Positions 40,717 to 49,628 of a stretch of DNA of 64,000 bases are shown one piece after another. This DNA comes from CADCVT01 sp035940955. GTDB taxonomy: Bacteria > Actinomycetota > Thermoleophilia > Solirubrobacterales > Solirubrobacteraceae. How positions within the stretch are numbered: the stretch's first letter is position 1; each line of letters opens with the position of its first letter. The notes under the pieces are model-generated. The model saw only the letters and a program-made list of their open reading frames with translations, was not told where the DNA came from and searched no databases. The translations under genes were made by a program, and so were the position numbers. The stretch covers positions 24,922-88,921 of the forward strand of contig DASZEJ010000158.1 in assembly GCA_035940955.1 (NCBI GenBank). Reading direction: 5' to 3'.

Positions 40717-41678
40717 TGCGCGGCGTCCTTCGCGTGGTAGGTGATCACGACGTCGGCGCCGGCGCGGCGGATCGAGGTCAGCGCCTCGAGCACGGCCGTG
40801 CGCTCGTCGAGGTGGCCGGCGGCCGCGGCGGCCTTGAGCATCGCGTACTCGCCGCTGACGTTGTAGGCCGCGACCGGCAGCCTGGTCGCCTGCTTGACGT
40901 CGCGGATGACGTCGAGGTAGGGCAGCGCCGGCTTGACCATCACGACGTCGGCGCCCTCCTGCACGTCGAGCAGCGCCTCACGCAGCGCCTCGTCGCCGTT
41001 GGCCGGGTCCATCTGGTAGGCGCGGCGGTCGCCGAACGCGGGCGCCGAGTCCGCCGCCTCGCGGAACGGGCCGTAGAAGGCCGAGGCGAACTTGGCGCTG
41101 TAGGCGACGATGGGGACGTCGGTGAGGCCGTCGTCGTCGAGCGCGCGGCGGACGGCGCCGATGCGGCCGTCCATCATGTCGCTGGGAGCCACCACGTCGG
41201 CGCCCGCGCGCGCCTGCGAGACCGCGGTGCGGGCGATGAGCTCGACGCTCGCGTCGTTGTCGACGTGGCCGTCGTCGCGCACGAGGCCGCAGTGGCCGTG
41301 GCTCGTGTACTCGCACAGGCACACGTCGGTCATGACGACGAGGTCGGGGTGCGCGTCCTTGATGGCGCGGGTGGCGAGCTGGACGATCCCCTCCTCGTCC
41401 CAGGCGCCCGAGCCCTCCTCGTCCTTGTCGGCGGGGATGCCGAAGAGGATTACGCCGCCGAGGCCCAGCTCGTGGGCGCGGCCGGCCTCCTCCACGGCGG
41501 CGGAGATGCTCAGCCGGTCGACGCCCGGCATCGCGCCGATCGGCTGGCGGCCGTCGAGCCCCGACTCGACGAACAGCGGGAGCACGAGGTCGCCCGCGTC
41601 GACGCGTGTCTCGCGGACGAGGTCGCGGAGCGGGCTCGTGCGGCGCAGGCGGCGCAGCCGGGTTTGCGGGAAGGCCAC
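40704..41678 (-). CDS. hemB: Delta-aminolevulinic acid dehydratase (porphobilinogen synthase)
   Basis: A 324-aa enzyme condensing two 5-aminolevulinates. Motifs: RRTSPLRDLVRETRVDAGDLVLPLFV, the metal-site region VCLCEYTSHGHCGLV (three cysteines, Zn type), VVAPSDMMDGRIGAVR and the Schiff-base Lys in VMVKPALPYLD. The start is GTG 41678, 7 nt after TAGCCT; the frame is open far upstream without coding character. It is the first gene of the haem group. Confidence 0.95.
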   Translation of the reverse strand: MAFPQTRLRRLRRTSPLRDLVRETRVDAGDLVLPLFVESGLDGRQPIGAMPGVDRLSISAAVEEAGRAHELGLGGVILFGIPADKDEEGSGAWDEEGIVQLATRAIKDAHPDLVVMTDVCLCEYTSHGHCGLVRDDGHVDNDASVELIARTAVSQARAGADVVAPSDMMDGRIGAVRRALDDDGLTDVPIVAYSAKFASAFYGPFREAADSAPAFGDRRAYQMDPANGDEALREALLDVQEGADVVMVKPALPYLDVIRDVKQATRLPVAAYNVSGEYAMLKAAAAAGHLDERTAVLEALTSIRRAGADVVITYHAKDAAQWLR

Positions 41679-41685
41679 GGAGTGG

Positions 41686-41691
41686 AGGCTA
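41686..41691 (-). promoter_or_regulatory. -10 element of hemB, leaderless type
   Basis: TAGCCT on the minus strand, 7 nt before the hemB GTG, no ribosome site. Confidence 0.55.
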
Positions 41692-42017
41692 GCGCCGCGC
41701 GCGCGTGCGGCGGACCACCGTGCGCCGGTCTCCGGCGCGTCGATCGCCCCGCGGTGCCCGGAGCGCGCTGTCGCCACTCGGCGCGCCGGCGCTCGCGCCG
41801 CGGTCGTTCGGGGCGCCCGTGCCGCCGGTGCGCTCCGAGCTGGCGATAAAGTGTCTCCATAGTCAAAGCGCGTGTCGACAAAGCCGCGGCTGGCCCCGCG
41901 GCGCCCCGGTGGTGGCCGGCCGCCGTCGCAGGAGTCCTCGTCGCCGTCTACGCGAGCCTGGCGCTGCCGGCACGCACGTTCGACTGGCTGATTCAGGAGG
42001 ACGGCGCCTACGAGACG

Positions 42018-42692
42018 ATGGGGACGGTCGGCCTCTTCGTCGCGTCGATCTGCTTCGGGATCGCGGCGGTGCGCACGCGCCGCGCGCTCGGCGCCGGCGC
42101 GAGCACCGTGAGCGCGTGGAAGCCGGTCGTGCTCGGCGTCCTCGCCGTGGGGCTCTTCTTCGCGGCGGGAGAGGAGATCAGCTGGGGGCAGCGGATCTTC
42201 GGCGTCGACACGCCGGAGAGCGTGCGCGCGGAGAACGCCCAGGGCGAGCTGAACGTCCACAACCTGTGGGCGGTCAACGGGGCGCTCGACACGATCTTCC
42301 AGTTCTTCTGGGCCGGGCTGTTCGTGGCCGTCCCGCTGGCGGCGGCGCTGTGGCGGCCCGCGCGCGAGGTCCTGGGCCGCTACCTGCCGGTGGCGCCGCC
42401 GGTGATCGCCGGGTTCCTGATCCTCAACTACCTGCTCGCGCAGACCGGCGAGCGGGTGTTCGACGACGAGGACCTCTACACGAGCAAGTACCCGCTCGTC
42501 CATTCGATCACGGAGCTGAAGGAGGCGGGCGTCGGCATCGTGCTCGGGATCGCCGCCTTCCTCGTCCTGCGGCGGACGTCGGACGAACCGCTTCTCGGCC
42601 GTCCGCCCGATCGCGGTGAGCGCGAGCCGGTGGAGGCGCGGCCCGAGCGCGGGCCGATTCGCGTCGGTCGCCGCGCGGCCGGGCGCCGCTAG
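42018..42692 (+). CDS. Integral membrane protein (N-terminal part probably frameshifted)
   Basis: From ATG 42018 a 224-aa protein with about four transmembrane helices; distinctive is FFAAGEEISWGQRIFGVDTPE, a motif of a widespread uncharacterised membrane family. The frame stays open upstream to a TAA near 41848 and encodes another helix (WWPAAVAGVLVAVYASLAL) without a start codon. A GTG at 41872, 8 nt after CATAGT, would supply a start in another frame (MSTKPRLAPRRP). A one-base change near 41910 would join them. Either 42018 is the true start or the gene has an indel. It ends in a CTAG shared with the convergent gene. Confidence 0.6.
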   Translation: MGTVGLFVASICFGIAAVRTRRALGAGASTVSAWKPVVLGVLAVGLFFAAGEEISWGQRIFGVDTPESVRAENAQGELNVHNLWAVNGALDTIFQFFWAGLFVAVPLAAALWRPAREVLGRYLPVAPPVIAGFLILNYLLAQTGERVFDDEDLYTSKYPLVHSITELKEAGVGIVLGIAAFLVLRRTSDEPLLGRPPDRGEREPVEARPERGPIRVGRRAAGRR

Positions 42693-43300
42693 TAGCGCCG
42701 CGCGGGCGTGCGGCGGACGACCGTGCGCCGGTTGCCGGCGGCGTCGGTGGCGGTGACCGTGACGCGGCGCGGACGGGCGCGCAGGCGGAGGCGGACGGTC
42801 GCGGGCCCGCCGGTGCGGCGGCGGAGGGTGCGGCCCGCGGCGCGGACGACGATGCGGGCGGCCTCGTCGACGGTCACGCGCACGACGCGCCCGCGGACGC
42901 GGACGGCCAGGCGGGGGGCGGTCGTGTCGGGGGGCGGGGCGGTGTCGGCGCCGGGGGGCGGCGGCGGGGGCGGCTCGGTCGCCTGGCCGCGCACGACGAG
43001 CGTGCCCGTCATGTGCGAGTGCAGCGAGCACGCGAACGCGTAGCGGCCCGGGGCGAGACGCTCGGCGCCCTCGACCGGCGCGTCGCGGCCCGGGTCGGTG
43101 CGCGCGCTGCGGAACCCCTGGCCGACGACGTCGTGCACCGCGATGTCGCGGTTGGCGAACGTGACGCGCTCGCCGGGGTCGATCGTGAGCTCGGCGGGGT
43201 CGAAGCGGTCGCGGGGGAGCGCGGTGACGGTCGCGTCGGCGCGCGCTGCGACGGGGGCGGCGAGGAGGGCGAGGGAGGCGGCGAGTGGAGCGGCCCTCAC
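42689..43300 (-). CDS. Secreted cupredoxin-like copper protein
   Basis: A 203-aa protein. Signal peptide about residues 1-22 (VRAAPLAASLALLAAPVAARA). A plastocyanin-type domain follows: RFDPAELTIDPGERVTFANRDIAVHDVV supplies the first His, and YAFACSLHSHMTGTLVV the Cys, His and Met of a type 1 copper site. After a Pro-rich linker the C-terminal part is an Arg/Val/Thr-rich beta segment (VRVRGRVVRVTVDEA). It probably carries electrons outside the cell for the copper protein encoded just upstream, with which it overlaps by 4 bp. Confidence 0.85.
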   Translation of the reverse strand: MRAAPLAASLALLAAPVAARADATVTALPRDRFDPAELTIDPGERVTFANRDIAVHDVVGQGFRSARTDPGRDAPVEGAERLAPGRYAFACSLHSHMTGTLVVRGQATEPPPPPPPGADTAPPPDTTAPRLAVRVRGRVVRVTVDEAARIVVRAAGRTLRRRTGGPATVRLRLRARPRRVTVTATDAAGNRRTVVRRTPARRY

Positions 43301-45171
43301 CTCCGCGGCCCCCTCACCGCCACGAGGAGCGACCGCCGCGGCAGGCCGCGCTGGCGGACGACGAGCTGGCCGCGGAGCGTCGCGGTGCGGCTGCGCGGGG
43401 CGGCGACGCGGGCGGCGCGGCGCACGGCGCGGCGGCCCGCCCGCGTCAGGCGCAGGCGGAGCGTGCGACGGGTCCCTCCGCGCACCGCGAAGCGGCCGCG
43501 GGCGAGGACTCGCCGGCCGCGGACGACGGCGGCCGTTCCCGCGCAGCGGCCTCCCGCCGGGCACGCCGCGCGGACGCGGACCGCTCCGCGGCGCACGCGC
43601 AGCCGGCGGCTCAGGACGCGGAGCCGGCCGCGGCGGCTCGCGGGGCGCGAGGCCGGGCGACCCGGGGCGCCGCCGCCCGCCCGCCGCTCGCCGCGGACGC
43701 GGAACGCGCCGCGCATGAACGGGTGGATGCGGCAGAAGTACGTGTACGTGCCCGGCTCGAGGTCCTTCGGCGTCTCCCACTCCGCGCGCTGCGCCGCCGC
43801 CGTGAAGCGGTCGGGGCCGTAGCCGAGCGAGCCGGAGTCGAAGTCGACCTCGCCGTCGGCCAGCGGGTAGCTGATGCCCGCCGAGCGGTTGCACGGCGCG
43901 CGGCAGGCGGTGACCGTGTGGAAGATCTGCGCCGTGGCGTCGAGGTTGCCGAAGCGCAGCGACCCGCCCGGCTCGACCTCGGGCACCCCGCGGAACGGCT
44001 CGGACGCCCCCGCGTCGCCCGGCAGGTACGCGAAGTCGGCGATGCCGACCCGGCGGTCGACGGTCTCGATCGGCGGGAACGTCGCCGGGTCCGGCGCGCC
44101 GGTGTCGACGCCGCCGTGGTTCGACGCCGAGGCGAGGTGGCCGTGCGTCGGCTCGCCGCGCACGTCGGGCGGCGCGGCGAACGGGTCGGGGCCCTCCTCG
44201 CTCGCCGCGTAGACGAGCATCAGGCCCATCGACTCGTACCACGACGCCCGCTCGGCCTCGTACGTCGTGCTGACGCGGAGCACGTCGCCCCTGCGCACGC
44301 CGACGCGCCAGTCCGGCCGCGTGTACGTCATCGCGAGGTCCCACGAGACGGGACCGTTCGGGTCGAAGTAGACGGCGTCCGAGCGGAAGAGGTGGGCGCG
44401 GCGCCCGTCGCGCTCGGCGTGCAGGTCGACCCACAGCCCGCCCGGGTGCAGGTGGCCGGCGCCGGCGACCAGCGTCAGGTCCTCCGGGGCGCGCCACTCG
44501 TCGGGCCGCACGCCGGCGGGGTACGGGTCGCGCGCCTCGTCCGGGTACGTGAACCGCCCGTCGCCGCCGCTGCCGCGCCGCACGTCGAAGACGGGATAGG
44601 CCTTGCCGTTCTGCACGTCGAGCCACAGCGGCCGGACCGGCTTCATCGCCTGCCCGGTCGGCGAGAGGCGGCTGACGACGTCGACCGTGTACTCGACGTA
44701 GACCGTCTCGTTGGCCCGCGTGCCGTTGTGGAGCATGTAGTTCATGACCCACACGTCGGTGGGCCGCACCGGGTAGCCGTAGCCGGCGGGCAGCGCCGCG
44801 ATCGTCTTCTCCTCCGCGAAGCCGTAGAAGCGCTCGGGCAGCTCGGGCGCGGTGGCGTCGGGCCGCGAGGCGTTCGCGAGCACCGCGTGGTGCATGTGGA
44901 CCTGCTCGACCGGCGGCACGGTGCCGTCCCGGCGCACGAGCTCGGGCACGACGCGGGTCACGAACACGTCGCCGGGCGGCTTCTCGATGGTGACCGGCCC
45001 GAGCATGATGAGGTTCTGGCCGGCGCCCGCGAGCAGCGGCCCGTAGCGGTAGGTGAGCCGCTCGGTGTCCGGCCCCACGGCCTGCCGCGCGACCAGCTCG
45101 CTGCGCGGCGCGGCCTGCGCCGGCGCGGCGAAGACGGCCGCCAGCGCGACCGCCGCAAGCATCCCCCTCAT
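43297..45171 (-). CDS. Secreted copper protein: monooxygenase-like domains plus cupredoxin
   Basis: A 624-aa exported protein (signal peptide to about residue 20, ending APAQA). Residues about 60-330 carry the His clusters VEQVHMHHAV and GAGHLHPGG, which recall the two copper sites of ascorbate-dependent monooxygenases of the PHM/DBH type. Residues about 395-495 form a cupredoxin with IFHTVTACRAPC and YTYFCRIHPFMRG (type 1 Cu ligands). The last 120 residues are Arg-rich beta repeats. ATG 45171 is used, 45162 is possible. Substrate unknown. A TetR gene is divergent, separated by a palindrome. Confidence 0.75.
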   Translation of the reverse strand: MRGMLAAVALAAVFAAPAQAAPRSELVARQAVGPDTERLTYRYGPLLAGAGQNLIMLGPVTIEKPPGDVFVTRVVPELVRRDGTVPPVEQVHMHHAVLANASRPDATAPELPERFYGFAEEKTIAALPAGYGYPVRPTDVWVMNYMLHNGTRANETVYVEYTVDVVSRLSPTGQAMKPVRPLWLDVQNGKAYPVFDVRRGSGGDGRFTYPDEARDPYPAGVRPDEWRAPEDLTLVAGAGHLHPGGLWVDLHAERDGRRAHLFRSDAVYFDPNGPVSWDLAMTYTRPDWRVGVRRGDVLRVSTTYEAERASWYESMGLMLVYAASEEGPDPFAAPPDVRGEPTHGHLASASNHGGVDTGAPDPATFPPIETVDRRVGIADFAYLPGDAGASEPFRGVPEVEPGGSLRFGNLDATAQIFHTVTACRAPCNRSAGISYPLADGEVDFDSGSLGYGPDRFTAAAQRAEWETPKDLEPGTYTYFCRIHPFMRGAFRVRGERRAGGGAPGRPASRPASRRGRLRVLSRRLRVRRGAVRVRAACPAGGRCAGTAAVVRGRRVLARGRFAVRGGTRRTLRLRLTRAGRRAVRRAARVAAPRSRTATLRGQLVVRQRGLPRRSLLVAVRGPRR

Positions 45172-45187
45172 GACCCTCCCCGCGTTG

Positions 45188-45200
45188 TTACCCGCGGTAA
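45188..45200. promoter_or_regulatory. Palindrome between the copper operon and the TetR gene
   Basis: TTACCcgcGGTAA, with a half-site GTTACCC repeated at 45201-45207. It lies 17 bp from the copper gene ATG and 14 bp from the TetR ATG, where a repressor would block both. Likely TetR operator. Confidence 0.5.
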
Positions 45201-45213
45201 GTTACCCTTGGTC

Positions 45214-45885
45214 ATGTCGGTCGTCAATCATGCAGGTGTGACCGCCCCCGCGAGCCGGCGCCGCGTGCCCCGCGCCGAGCGCTCCGAGCAGATGCTCGCC
45301 GCGGCGCTGCCGCTGTTCGCCAGGCGCGGCTTCCACGCGGTGTCGGTCGACGAGGTGGCGGCCGGTGCCGGCGTGACGAAGCCGATGGTCTACGCCTACT
45401 TCGGCTCCAAGGAGGGGCTGTTCGAGGCGTGCGCGGGCCGCGCGGCCGACCGGCTCGTGGCGGCGCTCGAGGCGTCGGCCGCGCACCACACCGACCCGGC
45501 CGAGCGGATGTGGCACGGGCTCCTGGCGGTGTTCCGGTGGATCGCCGAGCACCGCGAGGCGTGGGCGGTCCTCTACGGCGCGCCCGGCGGCGGCGGCAGC
45601 CCGTTCGCCGGCCCGGCCGCGCGTGCGAGCGACCGCATGGCGGCGCTCGTCGCCGACCAGTTCGCCGACACGCTGCGCGCGCAGGGCATGGGCGCGATCG
45701 CCGACGAGCACGCGGTGCCGATGGCGCACGCGTTCGTCGCCGCGACGGTCGGCATGGGCCGCTGGTGGATGGAGCACCCGGAGGAGCCGCCCGAGCTGCC
45801 GGCGCTGCGCGTCATGCAGCTCGCGTGGGCCGGCATCGGCGACATCATGGAGGGGAGGCTGTGGATCCCGCCGGCCCCGCACTGA
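45214..45885 (+). CDS. TetR family transcriptional regulator
   Basis: A 223-aa repressor. The N-terminal HTH is clear: RSEQMLAAALPLFARRGFHAVSVDEVAAGAGVTKPMVYAYFGSKEGLFEA (residues about 23-72). The C-terminal ligand domain is helical with several Trp residues (RMWHGLLAVFRWIAEHREAW). A TACCCT element ends 5 nt before ATG 45214, so the mRNA has almost no leader. It overlaps the SCP2 gene by 25 bp and is divergent from the copper-protein operon, so either may be its target. Confidence 0.92.
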   Translation: MSVVNHAGVTAPASRRRVPRAERSEQMLAAALPLFARRGFHAVSVDEVAAGAGVTKPMVYAYFGSKEGLFEACAGRAADRLVAALEASAAHHTDPAERMWHGLLAVFRWIAEHREAWAVLYGAPGGGGSPFAGPAARASDRMAALVADQFADTLRAQGMGAIADEHAVPMAHAFVAATVGMGRWWMEHPEEPPELPALRVMQLAWAGIGDIMEGRLWIPPAPH

Positions 45886-46301
45886 CGCCCGAGGCGTTCG
45901 CGCGCATCGTCCGCGACGCGAGCGACGAGCAGCTCGCGGCGGGGCTGCGCGCCAACCGCGAGGTCATCCTGCCCGAGGTCTTCCGCCAGATGCCGGCGAA
46001 CCTCGACGGCGCCGCGGCGGCGGGGGTCGACGCGGTCGTCGAGTGGCGGATCGGCGGGCGCGACGACGGCGGCCACGACGCCTGGCAGGTGACCGTGCGC
46101 GACGGGCGCGCGACCGTCGAGCGCGGGGCCGGCGCCGACCCGGACGTCGTGTTCGAGGTCGCCGCCATCGACTTCCTGCGCCTGATCGCCGGCGCGGTCG
46201 AGGGGCCGCTCCTGTTCATGCACGGCCGGCTGAGGGTCCACGGCGACCTCGTCCTGGCGCTGCGGATGCCGCAGCTCTTCCGCCTGCCGGCGCCGGGCTA
46301 G
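45861..46301 (+). CDS. SCP2 sterol-binding-domain protein
   Basis: A 146-aa protein. The centre matches the SCP2-type lipid-binding fold: AVVEWRIGG, DAWQVTVRDGRATVERGAGADPDVVFEVAAIDFLRLIAG and the closing MHGRLRVHGDLVLALRM. Such domains bind hydrophobic ligands or act as accessory domains of lipid enzymes. GTG 45861 has AGGGGAGG just upstream. It overlaps the TetR gene, implying the regulator also controls lipid-related functions. It ends in a CTAG shared with the convergent permease gene. Confidence 0.82.
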   Translation: MDPAGPALTPEAFARIVRDASDEQLAAGLRANREVILPEVFRQMPANLDGAAAAGVDAVVEWRIGGRDDGGHDAWQVTVRDGRATVERGAGADPDVVFEVAAIDFLRLIAGAVEGPLLFMHGRLRVHGDLVLALRMPQLFRLPAPG

Positions 46302-47656
46302 CCGAAGCGCCGCAGGGCGAGCCGCGCGAGCGCGAGGTACGCCGCCGCCAGCGCGGCGAGGTGCGCGAGCGGCCCGGCCACCGCCTGGCCGGTGTCGTTC
46401 AGCGTGCGGTCGAGCGCCTCGAGCGTCGGCTTGAACGGGAACGCCGCCGAGACCGCCTGGATGACGTCGTAGAGCGCGGTCGACACCGTCCCGCTCGGGA
46501 CCAGCGCGAGGAACGCGACCGGCAGCGAGAGCAGGAACGCAAGCAGCGAGGCGGCCCGCACCTCCCGCGCGAGCCCGCCGACGGCCACGCCGAGCGCGCC
46601 GAACGCCAGCGCGCCCGCGGCCAGCGCGAGCAGCCAGAGGTGTGCCTGCGACCACGCGATCGACACGAACGCGCTCAGCCCGGCGACCATCACCGCGGCG
46701 AGCGCGAACGCGCACAGCGCGGCGAGCAGCACCTTCTCGGCCAGCAGCGCCAGCCGGCTGACCAGCCCGCGCACGAGGCGGCCGAACGCGTGCTCCTCGC
46801 GCTCGAGCGCCAGCATCCCCGCGGCCAGCAGCACGGTCACGAACATGAGCGAGACGGTCACCGCGACTGCCACCGCGAAGCTGTCGAGCGGGGTGTCGGC
46901 GCCGTCGAGCACGGTCTGCCGGACGACGACCGGCTCGCCGATCGACGCGAGGATCGCGTCCGACAGGTCGAGGTTGTCGACCGCCAGCCGCGCGAACTCC
47001 GCGACCCGCTCGAGCTCGGCGCGCCGGCGCGAGCCGCGCGGCAGCTCGTCGGCCTGCCGGCGCAGGATCCGCTCGGACCGCTGCAGGCCGAGCACGTCGA
47101 ACTCGCGCAGGAAGAGGTCGATCGTCCCGCCCTCGAGCAGGATGTCGAGGTAGCCGGCGCCGATCTTCGTGATCTCGCCGCTGAGCGCCTGGTTGGCCTC
47201 GGCGAGCCGCGCCTCGATCGTCGACTCGACGAACCGCCGCTTGACCGGGGCCTCGCCGTTGTAGATCACCTCGACCTCCGGCCGCCGGGGCGCGCCGGCG
47301 AGCGACAGCGACGAGCGCAGCCGCTCGGCGGCGTCGCGCGGGACGATCAGCGCCCCCAGCGCCTCGCCGGACTCCACCTTCTCGATCGCCTCGGCGCGGC
47401 TGCCGACGCGGATCGGCTCGACCGCGTCGAACAGCTGCTCGGCGAACGACGACGCGTCGCGCTCCTCGCCGCCGACCGTGAACGTCGACTCGCCCTCCGG
47501 GACGCCGTTGTAGAAGGCGACCGTCGGCTTGTCGGGGCCGCCGGAGATCGCGAAGCCGATCAGCAGCGAGACGAGGACCGGGTAGGCGACGAGCAGCGCC
47601 ACCAGCAGCGGCGAGCGGCGCAGGATCTGCAGGTCCTTGAGCAGCAGCCACCTCAA
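46298..47656 (-). CDS. ABC-2 type transporter permease
   Basis: A 452-aa membrane protein: one N-terminal helix (LKDLQILRRSPLLVALLVAYPVLVSLLIG), an extracytoplasmic domain of about 200 residues (ALGALIVPRDAAERL is a mark of ABC-2 exporters of the YhgE/ABC2_membrane_3 type), then five or six C-terminal helices. The start is TTG 47656, overlapping the ATPase stop as TTGA. With the ATPase it forms an exporter; the cargo is not evident. Confidence 0.88.
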   Translation of the reverse strand: MRWLLLKDLQILRRSPLLVALLVAYPVLVSLLIGFAISGGPDKPTVAFYNGVPEGESTFTVGGEERDASSFAEQLFDAVEPIRVGSRAEAIEKVESGEALGALIVPRDAAERLRSSLSLAGAPRRPEVEVIYNGEAPVKRRFVESTIEARLAEANQALSGEITKIGAGYLDILLEGGTIDLFLREFDVLGLQRSERILRRQADELPRGSRRRAELERVAEFARLAVDNLDLSDAILASIGEPVVVRQTVLDGADTPLDSFAVAVAVTVSLMFVTVLLAAGMLALEREEHAFGRLVRGLVSRLALLAEKVLLAALCAFALAAVMVAGLSAFVSIAWSQAHLWLLALAAGALAFGALGVAVGGLAREVRAASLLAFLLSLPVAFLALVPSGTVSTALYDVIQAVSAAFPFKPTLEALDRTLNDTGQAVAGPLAHLAALAAAYLALARLALRRFG

Positions 47657-48348
47657 TGGCCGCGCTCCCGCAGGTAGGCGACGAACGCCGCCTCGAAGTC
47701 GACGAGGTCCCCGCCCTCCCCGACCGCGGTCTCGAGCTCGGCGGGCGTGCCGCCGAACAGCAGCTCGCCGTCGGCCAGGACGAGCACGCGGTCGCCGTGC
47801 CGCGCCGCCTCGGCGAGGTCGTGGGTGGCGAAGACGATCGTCGTTCCGGCTTCCGCCAGGCGGTCGAGGAACGACCACACGCGCTGGCGGTGGCGCGGGT
47901 CCAGCGCGGAGGACGGCTCGTCCAGCAGCAGGACCGCCGGGTCGCCGAGCAGGCCGATCGCGATGTTGACCCGCTGGCGGTTGCCGCCCGACAGCGTCGA
48001 CAGCTCGTCGCCGGCGCGGTCGGCCAGGCCGGTCAGCTCGAGCGCCCGCTCGACCGCCGCGCCCGGGTCGGCGACCCGCTCGAGCCGCGCGAACAGCCGC
48101 AGGTTCTCGCGCACGCTGAGCTTGCCGTACACCGCCGGCTCCTGCGGGACCCAGCCCACGCCGTCGCGCCCCTCCACCCGCCCGCTCGTCGGCTCGACGA
48201 TCCCGGCCAGGATCGACAGCAGCGTCGTCTTGCCCGCCCCGTTGGGCCCGATGACCGCCAGCCGCTCCCCCGGCGGGGCGCTGAAGCTGACCTCCCGCAG
48301 CGCGTCGCGCGCGCCGTAGCGCTTCGTCACGTGCTCGGCCGCGATCAT
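47653..48348 (-). CDS. ABC transporter ATP-binding protein
   Basis: A 231-aa ATPase. Walker A GPNGAGKTTLLSIL, Q-loop in GWVPQEPAVYG, signature LSGGNRQRVNIA (a GNRQR variant of LSGGQ), Walker B VLLLDEPSSALD and switch His in FATHDLAEAARHGD. It energises the permease encoded directly downstream. Its ATG overlaps the AI-2E gene stop (ATGA), so three genes are co-translated. Confidence 0.95.
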   Translation of the reverse strand: MIAAEHVTKRYGARDALREVSFSAPPGERLAVIGPNGAGKTTLLSILAGIVEPTSGRVEGRDGVGWVPQEPAVYGKLSVRENLRLFARLERVADPGAAVERALELTGLADRAGDELSTLSGGNRQRVNIAIGLLGDPAVLLLDEPSSALDPRHRQRVWSFLDRLAEAGTTIVFATHDLAEAARHGDRVLVLADGELLFGGTPAELETAVGEGGDLVDFEAAFVAYLRERGH

Positions 48349-49598
48349 GCCGCGGGCAGGCTAGAGCGCAGCTCGCTCCCGCACTGCCGGCAGTACGCGT
48401 CGCCCGGCTGCGGCGGCGCGCCGCACTCCGCGCACGGCGGCGGCCGCGCCGGCCCGCCCGGCGGCCCGGCGAGCGCGAGCTGGCCGCCGCCCCACGGCTC
48501 GAGCACGAGGTGGCGGCGCAGGTACATCACGGTCTCGCGCAGCACGGCGGCGATCGGCAGCGCGACCAGCGCGCCGACGAAGCCGTAGGTCTCAGCCCCG
48601 AACAGCAGCGCGAAGATCACGAGCAGCGGGTTGATCCGCAGCGTGTACGAGAACACCTGCGGCGCGACGACGTGGCCCTCGAGCTGCTGCAGCGCGAGGA
48701 ACAGCAGCCCGACCCACACCGCGGTCAGCGGGTCGTCGAACAGGGCGACCAGCAGCGGCGGCAGCGCGCCGAGCACCGGCCCGACGAACGGCACCAGCTC
48801 CATGACGCCAAAGAAGACGCCGAACGCCAGCGCGTACGTGCGCCCCTGCTCGAAGATCCCGATCGTGCCGTAGACCCACAGCGCGAGGCCCGCGCTCGTC
48901 CCCATGATCGTGCTGAACAGGATCTGCCCGCGCACGTAGCCCGAGACCGCCTTCTGCACCCGCGTCGGGTAGTCGTCCTCCGGCGTCCCGTCGCCCGGCG
49001 GCAGCACCGACCGCACGAGCCGCCCGATCCGCGGCCCGTAGAGGAGCATGTAGATGCTGAGGACGAGCACGAGGATCAGGTGGATCGACGTCCTGATCAC
49101 CTCGCGCAGCAGGTCGCCGGTGAACGACACCACCTCGCCCGAGCCCTCGAGCACCTGGTCCTGCAGCGTCTCGAGCGCGGTCTGGCCCTGCGTCTGCAGC
49201 TGGACGTCGATGCCCTGGTCGTCGAGCCAGCGCTGCACGTCGGCCAGCGAGGCGTTCGCGTCGTCGACGAACGCGGGCACGTCGCGCTGGAACGCCCGCA
49301 CCTGGTCGGCGATCGGGCCGGACAGCAGGTACCCGACGGTCGACACCGCGAGGAAGAACCCGACGTACACGACGGCCACCGCCAGGCCGCGCGGCACGCG
49401 CGTGCGCTGCACGACCGTCACCATGGGGTTGAGGATCAGCGCGATGACCGCCGCGACGACGAACACGAGCAGCACCACGCCGGCCGCCCGCGCCAGCGCC
49501 CAGAGCCCGAGCAGCACGATCGGCAGGGTGACGAGCTGCACCCACCGGGGGACGACGACCCTGGACGGGACCTGCGGAGCGGGACGCTCTGAGGTCAT
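48345..49598 (-). CDS. AI-2E family transporter with C-terminal zinc ribbon
   Basis: A 417-aa polytopic protein. The fold is the AI-2E/PerM type: paired N-terminal helices (LVTLPIVLLGLWALARAAGVVLLVFVV), a soluble loop about residues 100-190, then VSGYVRGQILFSTIMG and FGVMELVPFVGPVLGALPP, the family motifs. An unusual addition is a short zinc ribbon at the C terminus (CAECGAPPQPGDAYCRQCG). Relatives transport varied solutes, so autoinducer-2 should not be assumed. Start ATG 49598 or GTG 49607. Confidence 0.9.
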   Translation of the reverse strand: MTSERPAPQVPSRVVVPRWVQLVTLPIVLLGLWALARAAGVVLLVFVVAAVIALILNPMVTVVQRTRVPRGLAVAVVYVGFFLAVSTVGYLLSGPIADQVRAFQRDVPAFVDDANASLADVQRWLDDQGIDVQLQTQGQTALETLQDQVLEGSGEVVSFTGDLLREVIRTSIHLILVLVLSIYMLLYGPRIGRLVRSVLPPGDGTPEDDYPTRVQKAVSGYVRGQILFSTIMGTSAGLALWVYGTIGIFEQGRTYALAFGVFFGVMELVPFVGPVLGALPPLLVALFDDPLTAVWVGLLFLALQQLEGHVVAPQVFSYTLRINPLLVIFALLFGAETYGFVGALVALPIAAVLRETVMYLRRHLVLEPWGGGQLALAGPPGGPARPPPCAECGAPPQPGDAYCRQCGSELRSSLPAA

Positions 49599-49628
49599 GG
49601 CCCCCACAGGATCGCAAGGTCGTCAGAG

